Assembly (NCBI RefSeq): GCF_000378185.1
Contig: NZ_KB899386.1
Coordinates: forward strand, 1 to 64,000
Direction of reading: 5' to 3'
Source of the DNA: Salinimonas chungwhensis DSM 16280
Lineage (GTDB): Bacteria > Pseudomonadota > Gammaproteobacteria > Enterobacterales > Alteromonadaceae
DNA length: 64,000 nucleotides
The notes beneath the pieces were generated by a model that was not told the DNA's origin, ran no database searches, and worked only from the letters and a program-made list of their open reading frames with translations. The position numbers were made by a program, and so were the translations under genes. Positions 26,520 to 36,014 of the stretch are shown here, one piece after another (within the stretch, counting starts at the first letter, position 1; each line of letters begins with the position of its first letter).

Positions 26520-29500
26520 TTACTCTACGATGGGTTCCACCTTCATCTGCGCAGGCACCGCAGTAGCGTCAAACCAGTATCGATAGGTCTCAGCAACGTC
26601 AATATCAATGGCTGAATCACCGCCGTTTTCGTACATAGGGAACCAGTAACCAAGAGTATTTTGGTTACTGGCACCAAAGTTAATCGACCAGCTCTGCGTG
26701 GCCACTTTAAAATAGGTAGTGCCTGCAGTCTGTGCTACATCTGCAGTGTAGATTCCCATCCCCACATATTGCATTGGATGCGCTGTTCCCCAACTGTTCA
26801 TTGTACCGCGCAGGTACAGGGTTTCAGCAATGGGAGGTACATCCTCAGCTATTGTAAGGATCGGGCTTGCCGGGTTGGAGGCGTCAAGACTAACAATATA
26901 AGCGCTGCTGACTGGCGCGATAAACGATAAGTCCTGACTATCACCGCTGTTGATGACATCCCACGGTGTATCTGTTTGCACAGTCTGTCCGGGGCCGTTA
27001 GCGCCGATATTAACGCTACTCCAGTTGGCATCAGCAATTTTGAAGGTATGGCTACCAGCGTCCAGTGCTACGGAGCCTTTATACATACCGTTGCCTTTGT
27101 ATGATAATTCAAACGTCTCGGTGGCCGACCAATTGTTCATTGTACCTCGAACAAAAATCGGAACATTGTAGGGGCCGGTATCTTCCGGTGGTGTAATCGC
27201 ATCAGATGTAATGGTGAGAATGGGAGCCTGCACATCCTGCGCCGTCAGCTCGAACTGGTATTCGGCAGTTTGGGGAATAGACAAAGTAAGATTGTTGCCC
27301 CCATTTTGCAGCGTCGCTTCACCTCCAACGGGCACGTTGAATCCACCACCGATATTGGCCTGCCCAAACGCCTCGTCGGCAATCTTAAATGTATAATCAC
27401 CGGCCGCCAGCGTAGTTGTCAGTGAGTATGTCTTGTTGCCCTGATAGGTGAACGGATCGCTGGTGGCCCAACCGTTCATATCCCCACGCAAATAGATAGG
27501 CTGATCACCGTATGGTGGCAAGGCTGAAATGCCACTGCCCTGGCTACCTGACTGCGGTTTAACCAGTACAGCAGTAGTCAGCCGGGGGACGCTAACACCC
27601 TCAGTTGTAATGGTTATCTCTGTGAGCGCCGGATCGGATGCTGTCTGCTGGACTGGGTGCAGCATCAAATCACCAAAGCCGGTCACTGTCTGCGTGCTGT
27701 CAGTAGCATTAATCACTACCAGCACAGCGTCGTGCGCCGGGTCGATATCCGTGACACCGTGCCCATCATCGATACTCATTACAATCAGGCCCTGGGTCTG
27801 GGCTGTGCCGGTATTGTGAAAAGTAACCCGCCGGCGGATATCTTCCAGGGTCCGCAGTTTAAACAGCGGCGAGCTTTTACGCACGCGCAGAAAATCCTTG
27901 AACTGTTCGCTGGCGGCGTGCATCGCCTGAGCGTCAATGGCTGAATTTGGGTTTGCGCTAATACCACGTATTTCAGGCCAACGGTTCTGATTATCCTGAG
28001 CCAATGGCAAACCTGTATTCCAGGCGTTGTTAGTGGCGGTGAAATCTACCAGATTGAACCAGTCGCCGGCATCATAGGTGTTTCTATCCATTGACTTGGA
28101 ACGAAGTAGTTCGCTGCCCATGTGCAAAAATGGAATGCCCTGACTCAACAGCGGAATCGACAGAGCAATACTTTGTACCCGCACTCGGTCGTCAAGAGGC
28201 ATAGCGGAAGGAAGATTATATTGTAACTGGTCCCACAGCGTTTCATTGTCATGTTTGGAAACGTAATGAACGCTGTCAGCGGGATCTTCGGCATAGGCAG
28301 CACTTTGTCCGTTCCAGTCGTAATCTTCGCCTTTTACCATCTCGCCACCGGCGGTGACAAATTCATAGCCACTCAGGCTCCCTGCCATAGACAGGCGAAT
28401 CAGGTCTTGCTGATTTGTACTGCCATTATTTTTGAATAACTCTGCGCTGCGAACAGCCTCCCGCAAGCGGTCATTAAATGTCCCTACCTCGGTACCGGCC
28501 ATGCCATACTGCGAAGCCTGTGGGAACCGACGGTCATTTACCACTTCCCCAAAGTTCCAGCCTTCACCATAGAACAGGGTATCTGCATCTACCTCACGCA
28601 CTGCTTCGCGGGCATCCAACACCGCCTGCTTAGGAATATGTCCCATCAAATCAAAGCGGAAGCCGTCGAAACCAAAATGCTTTGCAAAACTGACCAGTGA
28701 ATCGTTCATCAGCTTCGCCATCATGCGGTGTTCAGTGGCAGTATTTTCACAGCAGGTGGAATTTTCTATGGCGCCGGTTACTTCATTCAAACGCTGATAA
28801 TAGCCCGGTACAGCTTTATCAAGCACCGAGGTGTCATACAAACCCGATGAGGCCGTGTGGTTATAAACCACATCCAGAATTACCTGCAGACCCATATTAT
28901 TAAGCGCCATCACCATCGCCCGCATTTCTTTGATACGTGCCTCACCGTCCGGGTCGGTGGCATAGCTGCCTTCTGGTGCAGCAAAGTGATGTGGGTCGTA
29001 ACCCCAGTTAAAACCATCCAGCCTGCGCATACTGTCAATCAATGCCTGCGCATCAGTGCTGGCCGGATCGTAACCTTCCAGAACATCCCACAACACAGCT
29101 GAGTTTGACTCAACGCCACACACGGGGGCATCAGGTACAGTGGCACACAGCCTGCCCACAGTATCGGTTAAATCAACACGACTGCTTTCGTCTTCGTTGA
29201 TGGAGGCAATATCATTGGCCGGTAAAAGATGAATGTGGGTCATTCCGGCTTCAGCCAGTGATGCAAGATGGTTTACAGGCGTAGAGTTTTCTTCTGTAAA
29301 GGCCATATATTTGCCCCGGTATTCCGGTGTTACCGATTCGTCCCTGATACTGAAGTCGCGGATGTGCGTTTCATAAATTACCGCTTCTTCCGGTGCCGGC
29401 AAAGCAGGGCGCATACGTGAATTCCAGCCTTGCGGCGCTAAGTCTGCGGCATAGGTATCATCCAGATTAACAAACTGGCTGAACTGACCGTTGGTGGACA

Positions 29501-30908
29501 AGCTTACCGAATAGGGATCACTCGTGTGAACCACTTCCATCGACTCAGTCAGGGGATGATAAACGTCAATTTCGTATTGATAGAAAAGTCGATCCAGCGC
29601 GGCTGCGTCACCCTGATACCGCCAGATTCCTGAGTTTTCATCATAATCCATCGCAAACTGTTCGACAGGCTGCTTGTTATCGTTGAAAACATTGAGTTTT
29701 ACAGCCGTCGCGGTGGGCGCCCAGATAGCTGCAGTAATCTGACTATCTGTGTAGGTGATGCCGAGGTTGGCCTCATCAGCATCATTATTGCCACTGGTAT
29801 AGAGATGATCCAGCAAGCGGGGTATCTGAACTCGAGTGATATCAACGATTTCTCCTTCGCTATCCCGTGCCACTGCCATCAATTGTTGTTTTACAAGCAT
29901 CTTCGCCCGGGAAACGTCAGTATTCAGAGTGAACCCTGTGAAATTATCCATATGCGGTAGCTGCGCACGGATAGCGGCGTCAACATTTGCTAACTGCATC
30001 GGCAGATACTGGGTGCCGTTGAAATTACCATCATCCAGACTTAGTGACGCATCGGTTGAGTAATACAGCGAGTAAGACTCGGCTGCATCGCTGTCTACAC
30101 GCCATAGCAAGGTATCAGTATCAATCCAGTGGGCGCGGGCCCCGTCGATAGACGCTGGACGGCTGGTGAGCGGCGAATACCAGATCTCGGGATAGCCATG
30201 AAAAGTAAAACCTTCCTGACCTTGCGATGGATCAAAACGGCTGTTGGCATTACCCAATGCCTTGTCATCGCCTTTGTGCACAATAAAGTTATAACAAGAT
30301 GCGCCCGGCTCAATATTCAGAATGTAGTACGCCCCATAGTCAGGATGAATGCCATCGGCAGGATAAGGGTCGGTCCAGTTATTAAAATACGTGCTGGTGG
30401 CAGTAGGCGCTGCATAATTGCCACATCCTTCGCCATTCCACAGATGTAAGCCCCAGTTCTCATAATTTTCGTCATCACGCGAATAAAACACAGCGATCTG
30501 GTTAGCTGCCAAATCCAGGCCGGTTGCGGTGCTCGTTTCTGTTAACAGCCGTAGGTCAAAACTGACTCGCTCACGACTGATGTTCATTTTCACCGGTAGC
30601 GAGTGTGAATCCCCCGGCGCCAGGGCTATGCCTGCTATATCGATGAAGGGCGTGTTTTCATCCGCACCCGTAGCATTGATTATGGCGTGGTTAGTAGCAT
30701 CAAACATCAGCCTGAGCGGCGTATTGAGGTCGCTGTCACCTGTATTGGTGATGGTCACCACGCTGACCAGTTGTTTATTGACTCTGTCGAACGTTGGGCG
30801 CGGCGTATAATCGACACCGACGTTTTCAAGCTGCGTCCACTGAGCCAGTCCCGAGGCGCTAAATAACAGCAATACTGCGGTTATTATTGATATGAGAGGT
30901 TTATTCAT
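26520..30908 (-). CDS. Secreted pullulanase-type alpha-1,6-glucosidase with three C-terminal repeats
   Basis: The 1462-residue protein starts at ATG 30908 (GGAG 10 bp upstream) with a signal peptide cut near GLAQ. Order: an N-terminal beta domain (about 25-125), a CBM41-like starch-binding domain (WGLHLWNGEGCG, about 130-245), CBM48-like N2 modules, then a GH13 pullulanase catalytic domain with the type I motif NWGYDP, the nucleophile aspartate in FRFDLMGHIP (about 750), the acid glutamate in YGEGWNFGE (about 783) and SKHDNETLWD. Three repeats of about 85-110 residues end the protein, each opening with YLRGDMNGW-like sequence (about 1133, 1253 and 1363). It debranches alpha-1,6 bonds in pullulan, glycogen or amylopectin. 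It starts 6 bp after the upstream gene's stop, so they form an operon. Confidence 0.92.
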   Translation of the reverse strand: MNKPLISIITAVLLLFSASGLAQWTQLENVGVDYTPRPTFDRVNKQLVSVVTITNTGDSDLNTPLRLMFDATNHAIINATGADENTPFIDIAGIALAPGDSHSLPVKMNISRERVSFDLRLLTETSTATGLDLAANQIAVFYSRDDENYENWGLHLWNGEGCGNYAAPTATSTYFNNWTDPYPADGIHPDYGAYYILNIEPGASCYNFIVHKGDDKALGNANSRFDPSQGQEGFTFHGYPEIWYSPLTSRPASIDGARAHWIDTDTLLWRVDSDAAESYSLYYSTDASLSLDDGNFNGTQYLPMQLANVDAAIRAQLPHMDNFTGFTLNTDVSRAKMLVKQQLMAVARDSEGEIVDITRVQIPRLLDHLYTSGNNDADEANLGITYTDSQITAAIWAPTATAVKLNVFNDNKQPVEQFAMDYDENSGIWRYQGDAAALDRLFYQYEIDVYHPLTESMEVVHTSDPYSVSLSTNGQFSQFVNLDDTYAADLAPQGWNSRMRPALPAPEEAVIYETHIRDFSIRDESVTPEYRGKYMAFTEENSTPVNHLASLAEAGMTHIHLLPANDIASINEDESSRVDLTDTVGRLCATVPDAPVCGVESNSAVLWDVLEGYDPASTDAQALIDSMRRLDGFNWGYDPHHFAAPEGSYATDPDGEARIKEMRAMVMALNNMGLQVILDVVYNHTASSGLYDTSVLDKAVPGYYQRLNEVTGAIENSTCCENTATEHRMMAKLMNDSLVSFAKHFGFDGFRFDLMGHIPKQAVLDAREAVREVDADTLFYGEGWNFGEVVNDRRFPQASQYGMAGTEVGTFNDRLREAVRSAELFKNNGSTNQQDLIRLSMAGSLSGYEFVTAGGEMVKGEDYDWNGQSAAYAEDPADSVHYVSKHDNETLWDQLQYNLPSAMPLDDRVRVQSIALSIPLLSQGIPFLHMGSELLRSKSMDRNTYDAGDWFNLVDFTATNNAWNTGLPLAQDNQNRWPEIRGISANPNSAIDAQAMHAASEQFKDFLRVRKSSPLFKLRTLEDIRRRVTFHNTGTAQTQGLIVMSIDDGHGVTDIDPAHDAVLVVINATDSTQTVTGFGDLMLHPVQQTASDPALTEITITTEGVSVPRLTTAVLVKPQSGSQGSGISALPPYGDQPIYLRGDMNGWATSDPFTYQGNKTYSLTTTLAAGDYTFKIADEAFGQANIGGGFNVPVGGEATLQNGGNNLTLSIPQTAEYQFELTAQDVQAPILTITSDAITPPEDTGPYNVPIFVRGTMNNWSATETFELSYKGNGMYKGSVALDAGSHTFKIADANWSSVNIGANGPGQTVQTDTPWDVINSGDSQDLSFIAPVSSAYIVSLDASNPASPILTIAEDVPPIAETLYLRGTMNSWGTAHPMQYVGMGIYTADVAQTAGTTYFKVATQSWSINFGASNQNTLGYWFPMYENGGDSAIDIDVAETYRYWFDATAVPAQMKVEPIVE

Positions 30909-30914
30909 CAGGGC

Positions 30915-31595
30915 TTACTCCTGCGCAGCCGGTTTATTAGTGCGTCGGCGCAATGCGGCCAGCGTACACAGGCTTGCCAAAATGCCGGTAGCAGGCGCGG
31001 AGACTGCTACTGCTTGTGCGGTTAACTGAACATTGTCGATGTTGAGGACCGACATGAGTGGCTCATCAGTGGGCGAGAACGCATCGAACAACTGAAATTC
31101 CAGGGTCCAGTTACTCATGGTGTACAGAGAGCTATCCAGCACCGCAGTAAAGCTGTCACTACCATAGGAACTTACCGGATCGATAAGATACCCTGGCATA
31201 CCCTGCGCGTTAAACGGCGCACCCGAACCATCAGAAAGGTATACGGAAAAGTAGTCGCCAGCTTGAGCATCGCCGTCCGTGCCACTAAATGTCCAGTCAA
31301 AGGATAACGTCAAATCATTTTCAGAGGCAGATAAATCCAGCCCTGTAAACAGAGTGTTAGCATAAAAAGCGGTGGAGGTGGTCATATCATCGACCATGAT
31401 GTTAGCACTGCAGTTTCCTGCATCATTGGCTATGGTGAAATCTGCAGTATTGCCCGGAGCACCAAGGCCATCTGTATCCTGCTGCCAGCCGCTGAAATCA
31501 CAGGTGGCAAAGTCGCCGTTAACAATGCTGGCTTCGGCGTTAGGTAAGTACACGAGTAACGAGGATAATGTGGCAAGTGCAAAAAGGTTTTTCAT
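30915..31595 (-). CDS. Exported protein with PEP-CTERM-like anchor, upstream of the pullulanase
   Basis: The 226-residue protein has a signal peptide (MKNLFALATLSSLLVYLPNA), a beta-rich body similar to carbohydrate-binding or choice-of-anchor-type domains (GDFATCDFSGWQ, SFDWTFSGTDGDAQAG), two cysteines near the N-terminus and a C-terminus SAPATGILASLCTLAALRRR. That tail has the hydrophobic helix plus arginines of PEP-CTERM proteins, but the PEP tripeptide is replaced by APA, so sorting is uncertain. It is the first gene of a two-gene operon with the pullulanase; a role in surface glucan handling is inferred only from this linkage. Confidence 0.7.
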   Translation of the reverse strand: MKNLFALATLSSLLVYLPNAEASIVNGDFATCDFSGWQQDTDGLGAPGNTADFTIANDAGNCSANIMVDDMTTSTAFYANTLFTGLDLSASENDLTLSFDWTFSGTDGDAQAGDYFSVYLSDGSGAPFNAQGMPGYLIDPVSSYGSDSFTAVLDSSLYTMSNWTLEFQLFDAFSPTDEPLMSVLNIDNVQLTAQAVAVSAPATGILASLCTLAALRRRTNKPAAQE

Positions 31596-32020
31596 AAAGT
31601 TTCCTTCTTAATAGATACAGGGAGGCATCATAAAAGAGGAAGACCTCATCAGATGCGCATTGTTAACTGAATGTAATTGCCATGTATCCTAAATGAGGAA
31701 ATTTTGTACGCCTAGCTAAAGACTAATGAATACGTATGTAATAAAAAATATACCTGTCGATAGAAGGGATTCAAATGAGGAAGGTCTGAATAAAAAATAA
31801 CCTTTAGAGGTGGTGAAGGGGCATGTCGGGGATAAAAAAAGAACTGATGATTATGCCAGTTTCTCTGCCTGGCAATAGTTAATAGTTAATAAATAATACA
31901 ATTTAAAAAACTGAGTGCTCAAATTCTGCGTAGGGAATGTTACAACTCGTGTTCCTTGGGTCCTGAACCGGCCCATATGTAGTAGATGCGACTTCTTATA
32001 AGACAATGAAGGAGCCACCG
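31596..32020. other. Divergent intergenic region
   Basis: About 425 bp between the pullulanase operon and the sugar dehydrogenase gene. It should hold both promoters. I see no gene, repeat or strong palindrome in it. Confidence 0.5.
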
Positions 32021-33295
32021 ATGAGAAAGACACCACTGGCAATTTGCCTGGTTAGTTTATTCAGTTTTCCCGCCTATATGGCACAGGCACAAGTTGCTGT
32101 TGAACCTGAAAATGGTTATGCAATGGGGGACAAAGTTCCCCTTCCTGAACCATACGCTACCAAGTCTGCGGAACGCCGCACAAAAGTCATTCCATGGCCT
32201 GATAACCAGACACCCCAGGCACCTCAGGGCTTTACGGTAAAAGCGTTTGCTGATGACCTTGAGCACCCTCGCTGGTTGTACCTTTTACCCAATGGTGATG
32301 TACTGGTCGCGGAGTCCAATGACGCCGAAAAAGGCAGTGCTGATCGCATAACGTTACTCAGAGATACCGACAACGATGGGGTGGCTGATGAGCGCCATGT
32401 ATTTCTGGAGCAGGGGTTGAATCAGCCCTTTGGAATGACATTGGTGGATGGTCAGTTTTATGTGGCCAACACCGACAATATCACTCGCTATGATTACACT
32501 GAAGGTGCTGATGCCATCAAAGGAAAGGGCGAAGTGATTCATTCACTGCCCTCCGGCGGCTATAACCACCACTGGACCAGGAATATCGAAGTCAACGATA
32601 CAGAGGATAAGCTACTACTGACTATTGGCTCATCCAGTAACGTCGGTGAACATGGTATGGATAAGGAGGAGCGTCGTGCCAAAATATTCACTGTTGATTT
32701 AGACGGTGGCAATGAAGAAGTATACGCCTGGGGTTTGCGTAACCCTAACGGGTTGGATTATAACCCGGTAACCGGCGAACTGTGGGCGGCAGTAAATGAA
32801 AGAGACAAGCTGGGCGACAACCTGGTTCCTGACTATGTTACCAGTGTGAAAAAAGGCGGTTTTTACGGCTGGCCCTATAAATATTTTGGTGAACATGTCG
32901 ATCCGCGGTGGAAAGATAAAATGCCTGAGGATCTTCCGGAACAAACTCTCGTGCCGGATATTGCGCTGGGTAATCACTCGGCCACGATGGATTTAGAATT
33001 TTATCAGGCTGAAGCATTTCCTGAGCGCTATCACAATGGATTGTTTGCTGCGCAGCACGGTTCGTGGAATCGGGCAAAATATAATGGCTACCGCGTCGTA
33101 TTTATGCCATTTGAAAATGGTGAGCCCACCGGCGAAATCGAGGAGTTTTTGGGTGGCTTTATTAAAAGTATGGATACCGATGAAGCGTATGGCCGACCCA
33201 CAGCGGTGAGAGTTACAGATAATGGCATGCTGCTGGTGGCAGATGATGATGGCAACGCTATCTGGTCTGTGCAGGCTGACCAAAAGTCTAATTAG
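32021..33295 (+). CDS. PQQ-dependent sugar dehydrogenase family protein (soluble beta-propeller)
   Basis: The 424-residue protein starts at ATG 32021, since AAGGAG lies 6 bp upstream (an ATG at 32006 is part of that site). A signal peptide ends near AQAQ. The body has the glucose/sorbosone dehydrogenase six-bladed propeller: GFTVKAFADDLEHPRWLYLLPNGDVLVAES, GLNQPFGMTL, the HHWTRNIEV segment and WGLRNPNGLDYNPVTGELWAAVNERD. It would oxidise an aldose or related sugar in the periplasm with PQQ as cofactor. Some members act on other substrates or lack PQQ, so the substrate is open. It is not in an obvious operon. Confidence 0.85.
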   Translation: MRKTPLAICLVSLFSFPAYMAQAQVAVEPENGYAMGDKVPLPEPYATKSAERRTKVIPWPDNQTPQAPQGFTVKAFADDLEHPRWLYLLPNGDVLVAESNDAEKGSADRITLLRDTDNDGVADERHVFLEQGLNQPFGMTLVDGQFYVANTDNITRYDYTEGADAIKGKGEVIHSLPSGGYNHHWTRNIEVNDTEDKLLLTIGSSSNVGEHGMDKEERRAKIFTVDLDGGNEEVYAWGLRNPNGLDYNPVTGELWAAVNERDKLGDNLVPDYVTSVKKGGFYGWPYKYFGEHVDPRWKDKMPEDLPEQTLVPDIALGNHSATMDLEFYQAEAFPERYHNGLFAAQHGSWNRAKYNGYRVVFMPFENGEPTGEIEEFLGGFIKSMDTDEAYGRPTAVRVTDNGMLLVADDDGNAIWSVQADQKSN

Positions 33296-33407
33296 TATCA
33301 GGTTAAGGGCGGCATATACTTGAAGGTGTAGAAATTGAAGAATCAACAGGCGGTGACATTTGCCGCCTGTCTGATTGTGTTCTTCGCATTCAAAAAGGGA
33401 GTAAGTT

Positions 33408-34037
33408 ATGCCGTCACAATTTCCTTATACTGCGTACTTTGATCGAAGATTTAACTGTGAGGCAGTCAAATTACTGCCCGGAGAACACCTTGCTACCGCC
33501 CAGCACAAAGTAATTATCGCGACACTGGGCTCAAGTGTTTCTGCATGCCTGTTTGATCCCATTGCCGGTGTTGGCGGGTTAACCCACTTTTTATTGCCTT
33601 CTGATTCTCATGGCTTTTGGTGTCAATCATCTGTACATGCTTATGCAATACAGACTCTTGATACGTTGTTAGGCGGTGTGAAACAACTGGGAGGCCAACA
33701 TATCCGGTTAAAGGTAAAATTGTTTGGTGACGCAAATCTTTTGCAAATGTCCGGTAAAATATCTTCATCTTGGGAAACCGTTACTGCGAATTTTGTCACC
33801 AATTATTTTCAAAGTCAGAACATCGCTATTATTAATGGCGATCTTGGCCAAACCTATGCCAGAAAGATCTATTTTTTTCCTAAAACCGGCGATGTGCTGA
33901 TGAAAAAAATTACCCGCCTCAACAACGATACAATTTTTGCAAGAGAAAGCGAATATCGTTACCAACTCAGTTTACAACTCAGGTCCAGCCAGCCGACTTC
34001 AGGCGATTTTAAGCAACACAACGCCACTAACGATTAA
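33408..34037 (+). CDS. CheD-like chemoreceptor deamidase homologue lacking the catalytic cysteine
   Basis: The 209-residue protein follows the CheD fold: EAVKLLPGEHLATA, LGSSVSACLFDP and GGLTHFLLP. Active CheD carries LGSC with the nucleophile cysteine, followed by a catalytic histidine in the G-G-x-x-H segment. Here the cysteine position is Ser43 while His60 is present, so deamidase activity is doubtful; Cys48 is the only nearby cysteine. CheD proteins act on glutamines of chemoreceptors. No other chemotaxis gene is adjacent, although an MCP is encoded 3.3 kb downstream. The 3' end overlaps the convergent SMR gene by 39 bp. It may be a binding-only or divergent CheD. Confidence 0.8.
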   Translation: MPSQFPYTAYFDRRFNCEAVKLLPGEHLATAQHKVIIATLGSSVSACLFDPIAGVGGLTHFLLPSDSHGFWCQSSVHAYAIQTLDTLLGGVKQLGGQHIRLKVKLFGDANLLQMSGKISSSWETVTANFVTNYFQSQNIAIINGDLGQTYARKIYFFPKTGDVLMKKITRLNNDTIFARESEYRYQLSLQLRSSQPTSGDFKQHNATND

Positions 34038-34313
34038 CAAAACGCCGGAAACTCTGAGTAAGGTTGCCGGGTCCTGATAGAATAATACCCCCACCAAAAA
34101 TGTACCGGCTGCACCAATTCCGGTCCATACAGCATAAGCGGTACCGATTGGGATTTGCTTTTGCGCAAGATACAAAAAGAAACCACTGGCAACAATAAAG
34201 ACCACCGCCATAGCAACACCGACGAGGCGGGTGCCTGGTGTCTGTGCCATTTTTAAACCTACCGGCCAGCCTATTTCAAGCAGGCCTGCTACAATTAAAT
34301 AAATCCAGCTCAT
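33999..34313 (-). CDS. SMR-family exporter, SugE/Gdx type
   Basis: The 104-residue protein has four hydrophobic helices and the small multidrug resistance signature: Glu13 in LLEIGWPVGLK, the conserved substrate-binding glutamate, and WTGIGAAGTFLVG. The GLLEIGW/GLK pattern fits the SugE/Gdx branch, which exports guanidinium ion by proton antiport, rather than EmrE-like multidrug pumps. A good RBS (GGAGG) precedes the start. I looked for a guanidine riboswitch upstream (34314-34420) and did not find a convincing one. It functions as a dual-topology dimer in the inner membrane. Its 3' end overlaps the cheD-like gene on the other strand. Confidence 0.85.
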   Translation of the reverse strand: MSWIYLIVAGLLEIGWPVGLKMAQTPGTRLVGVAMAVVFIVASGFFLYLAQKQIPIGTAYAVWTGIGAAGTFLVGVLFYQDPATLLRVSGVLLIVSGVVLLKIA

Positions 34314-34533
34314 CGCTACACCTCCACCAAAAAGATTGAAAAAGACGTCTCACTATACGCCAATACACAATGCGAGATACACGCGTATCATTACCGCGCA
34401 ACAGCGCTTGTTTTTAACAAAGTTGTGATTTTTGAGGACAACTGTCCTAATGGAATCGATACCTGCTTTCCCAATCTTATTCGACAAATCCGGCGTACAA
34501 GTTCTGAATCCTACCAGTAATAAGGACAAATTA

Positions 34534-35529
34534 ATGTCAGATGCCGAACTTTCAATGCGTCAGTTGGGAAAATCCAACATAGAAATTAGTCGAATCGGGC
34601 TGGGCTGCTGGCAGCTCGGCGGTGATTTCGGGGCAATAAGTGAAGAAGCTGCGCACAATATTTTAATGCGCGCGGTCGATGAAGGTATTCGATTTTTCGA
34701 TACTGCAGATGTTTATGGCGCGGGGCAAAGTGAACGCTTTTTAGGGCAATACATCAGCCAGCGAAGCGATGTGGTTATAGCGACAAAATATGGCAGGGGC
34801 GAAGGAACCTACCCTGATAATTACAGTTTCAACAATATGCGCGATGCCGTAATGCGCTCTCAGGATAGGCTTCAGCGCGATACCATCGACCTGTTGCAGT
34901 TACATTGTGTGCCATTTTCTGTGCTCAAGGCGCGGCATATTTTTGACTGGCTGGAAGAGCTCAAAGTAGAAAACCAGATTAGCGCATATGGCGCCAGTGT
35001 CGAAACTGTCGAAGAGGCACAGTTCTGTCTTGATCACAGTGAGGTTACTTCGCTGCAAATCATCTTCAATATGTTAAGACAAGATGCCGTTTCTAAGTTA
35101 TTTGACCAGGCGCTGGAAAGTAACACGGGCATTATTGCAAGGCTCCCACTGGCCAGTGGCCTGCTATCTGGCAAACTTTCTGCCTCATCGTCTTTTGAAG
35201 CCGACGATCATCGTAACTTCAATAAAGACGGTGATGCATTTAATGTTGGTGAAACATTTAACGGATTGACCCTGGAAAAGGGTGTCGAGCTAGTTGATAG
35301 CCTTGAAGCGCAGTTTAAACCTTCAAACATTACAATGGCACAGTTTGCCCTGCGGTGGTGTTTGGATCATAAGGCGGTAACCAGTGTCATTGCTGGCGCG
35401 AGTAAACCCGAGCAGGTTACACAGAATGTCCAGGCTGAACATACTGAAGCTTTATCGGAGCAGTTACACAAAGAACTGGCTGAATTTTACAAAACGCAAG
35501 TGAGAAGCCATATCCGGGGCGATATCTGA
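34534..35529 (+). CDS. Aldo/keto reductase family oxidoreductase
   Basis: The 331-residue protein starts at ATG 34534, where AAGGA lies upstream; the frame extends 102 bp further 5', but that part has no RBS and no family resemblance. It is a TIM-barrel NADPH-dependent aldo/keto reductase: SRIGLGCWQLGG, the tetrad residues Asp in DTADVYG with its tyrosine, the lysine in ATKYGRG, and a His in LQLHC, and a C-terminal SVIAGASKPEQV cofactor-binding segment. Substrate unknown; the family reduces aldehydes or ketones. It is monocistronic, with a bidirectional terminator after it. Confidence 0.9.
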   Translation: MSDAELSMRQLGKSNIEISRIGLGCWQLGGDFGAISEEAAHNILMRAVDEGIRFFDTADVYGAGQSERFLGQYISQRSDVVIATKYGRGEGTYPDNYSFNNMRDAVMRSQDRLQRDTIDLLQLHCVPFSVLKARHIFDWLEELKVENQISAYGASVETVEEAQFCLDHSEVTSLQIIFNMLRQDAVSKLFDQALESNTGIIARLPLASGLLSGKLSASSSFEADDHRNFNKDGDAFNVGETFNGLTLEKGVELVDSLEAQFKPSNITMAQFALRWCLDHKAVTSVIAGASKPEQVTQNVQAEHTEALSEQLHKELAEFYKTQVRSHIRGDI

Positions 35530-35558
35530 GGCTGCTGACATTTATCATTGCACCAAAA

Positions 35559-35584
35559 AAAAGGAGCCGTAACGGGCTCCTTTT
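35559..35584. terminator. Bidirectional intrinsic terminator
   Basis: GGAGCC/GGCTCC stem extended by A-run and T-run (AAAA/TTTT) lies between the convergent aldo/keto reductase and binding-protein genes and can serve both strands. Confidence 0.85.
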
Positions 35585-35601
35585 AGCGGGATAAACAGAT
35601 T

Positions 35602-36003
35602 TTACATCTTAAACAGTACTTTGACATCACCGGTTACGGCTGATGCATCCACCACGCCGATAGTGTTGCTATCCGACGAAACCTTGCTGATAACATCGCC
35701 TGCGCCGATGGTTTCTGGCGGCCGACCACCGCCAGTAAATGCCAGCTTCGCCCAGTAAGCTTTAAACTGGCTGGGTGAGCGAGATAATACTTTTTCGATA
35801 AACTCGTCAGACGCGGAACCGCTTGCCATGATTGGTTTCATAGATTTATCTTTGCCTAGAAAAATCTGGCTGACTTCTTCCTGACCCATGGCAGCGCTGT
35901 TACCGCTGTTGACAATAACTGCAATTTCCGCCTGAGCCGGCACAGCCAGCATCAAAGTAGTCAGAACAAAAGTATGTTTTTTAATTGTGTTGATTATTTT
36001 CAT
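35602..36003 (-). CDS. Small PstS-like periplasmic binding-domain protein
   Basis: The 133-residue protein has a signal peptide cut near AQA. The mature part reads like the N-terminal half of a phosphate ABC transporter binding protein: IAVIVNSGNSAAMGQEEVSQIFLG, a PMASGSASDEFIEKVL region and a C-terminal IGVVDASAVTGDVKVLFKM. It is too short for a complete two-lobed PstS and no permease or ATPase gene is near. Families of this kind often lie downstream of a porin gene, as here, 11 bp after the porin, in one operon. A role in anion or oxyanion sensing is possible; no activity can be assigned. Confidence 0.7.
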   Translation of the reverse strand: MKIINTIKKHTFVLTTLMLAVPAQAEIAVIVNSGNSAAMGQEEVSQIFLGKDKSMKPIMASGSASDEFIEKVLSRSPSQFKAYWAKLAFTGGGRPPETIGAGDVISKVSSDSNTIGVVDASAVTGDVKVLFKM

Positions 36004-36014
36004 TTTACTGACCC

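Noticed and set aside
34314-34431. Guanidine riboswitch upstream of the SMR exporter
   Set aside because: I looked for the guanidine-I, -II and -III signatures and saw no conserved hairpin pair or ACGR loops; only a plain leader with GGAGG remains.
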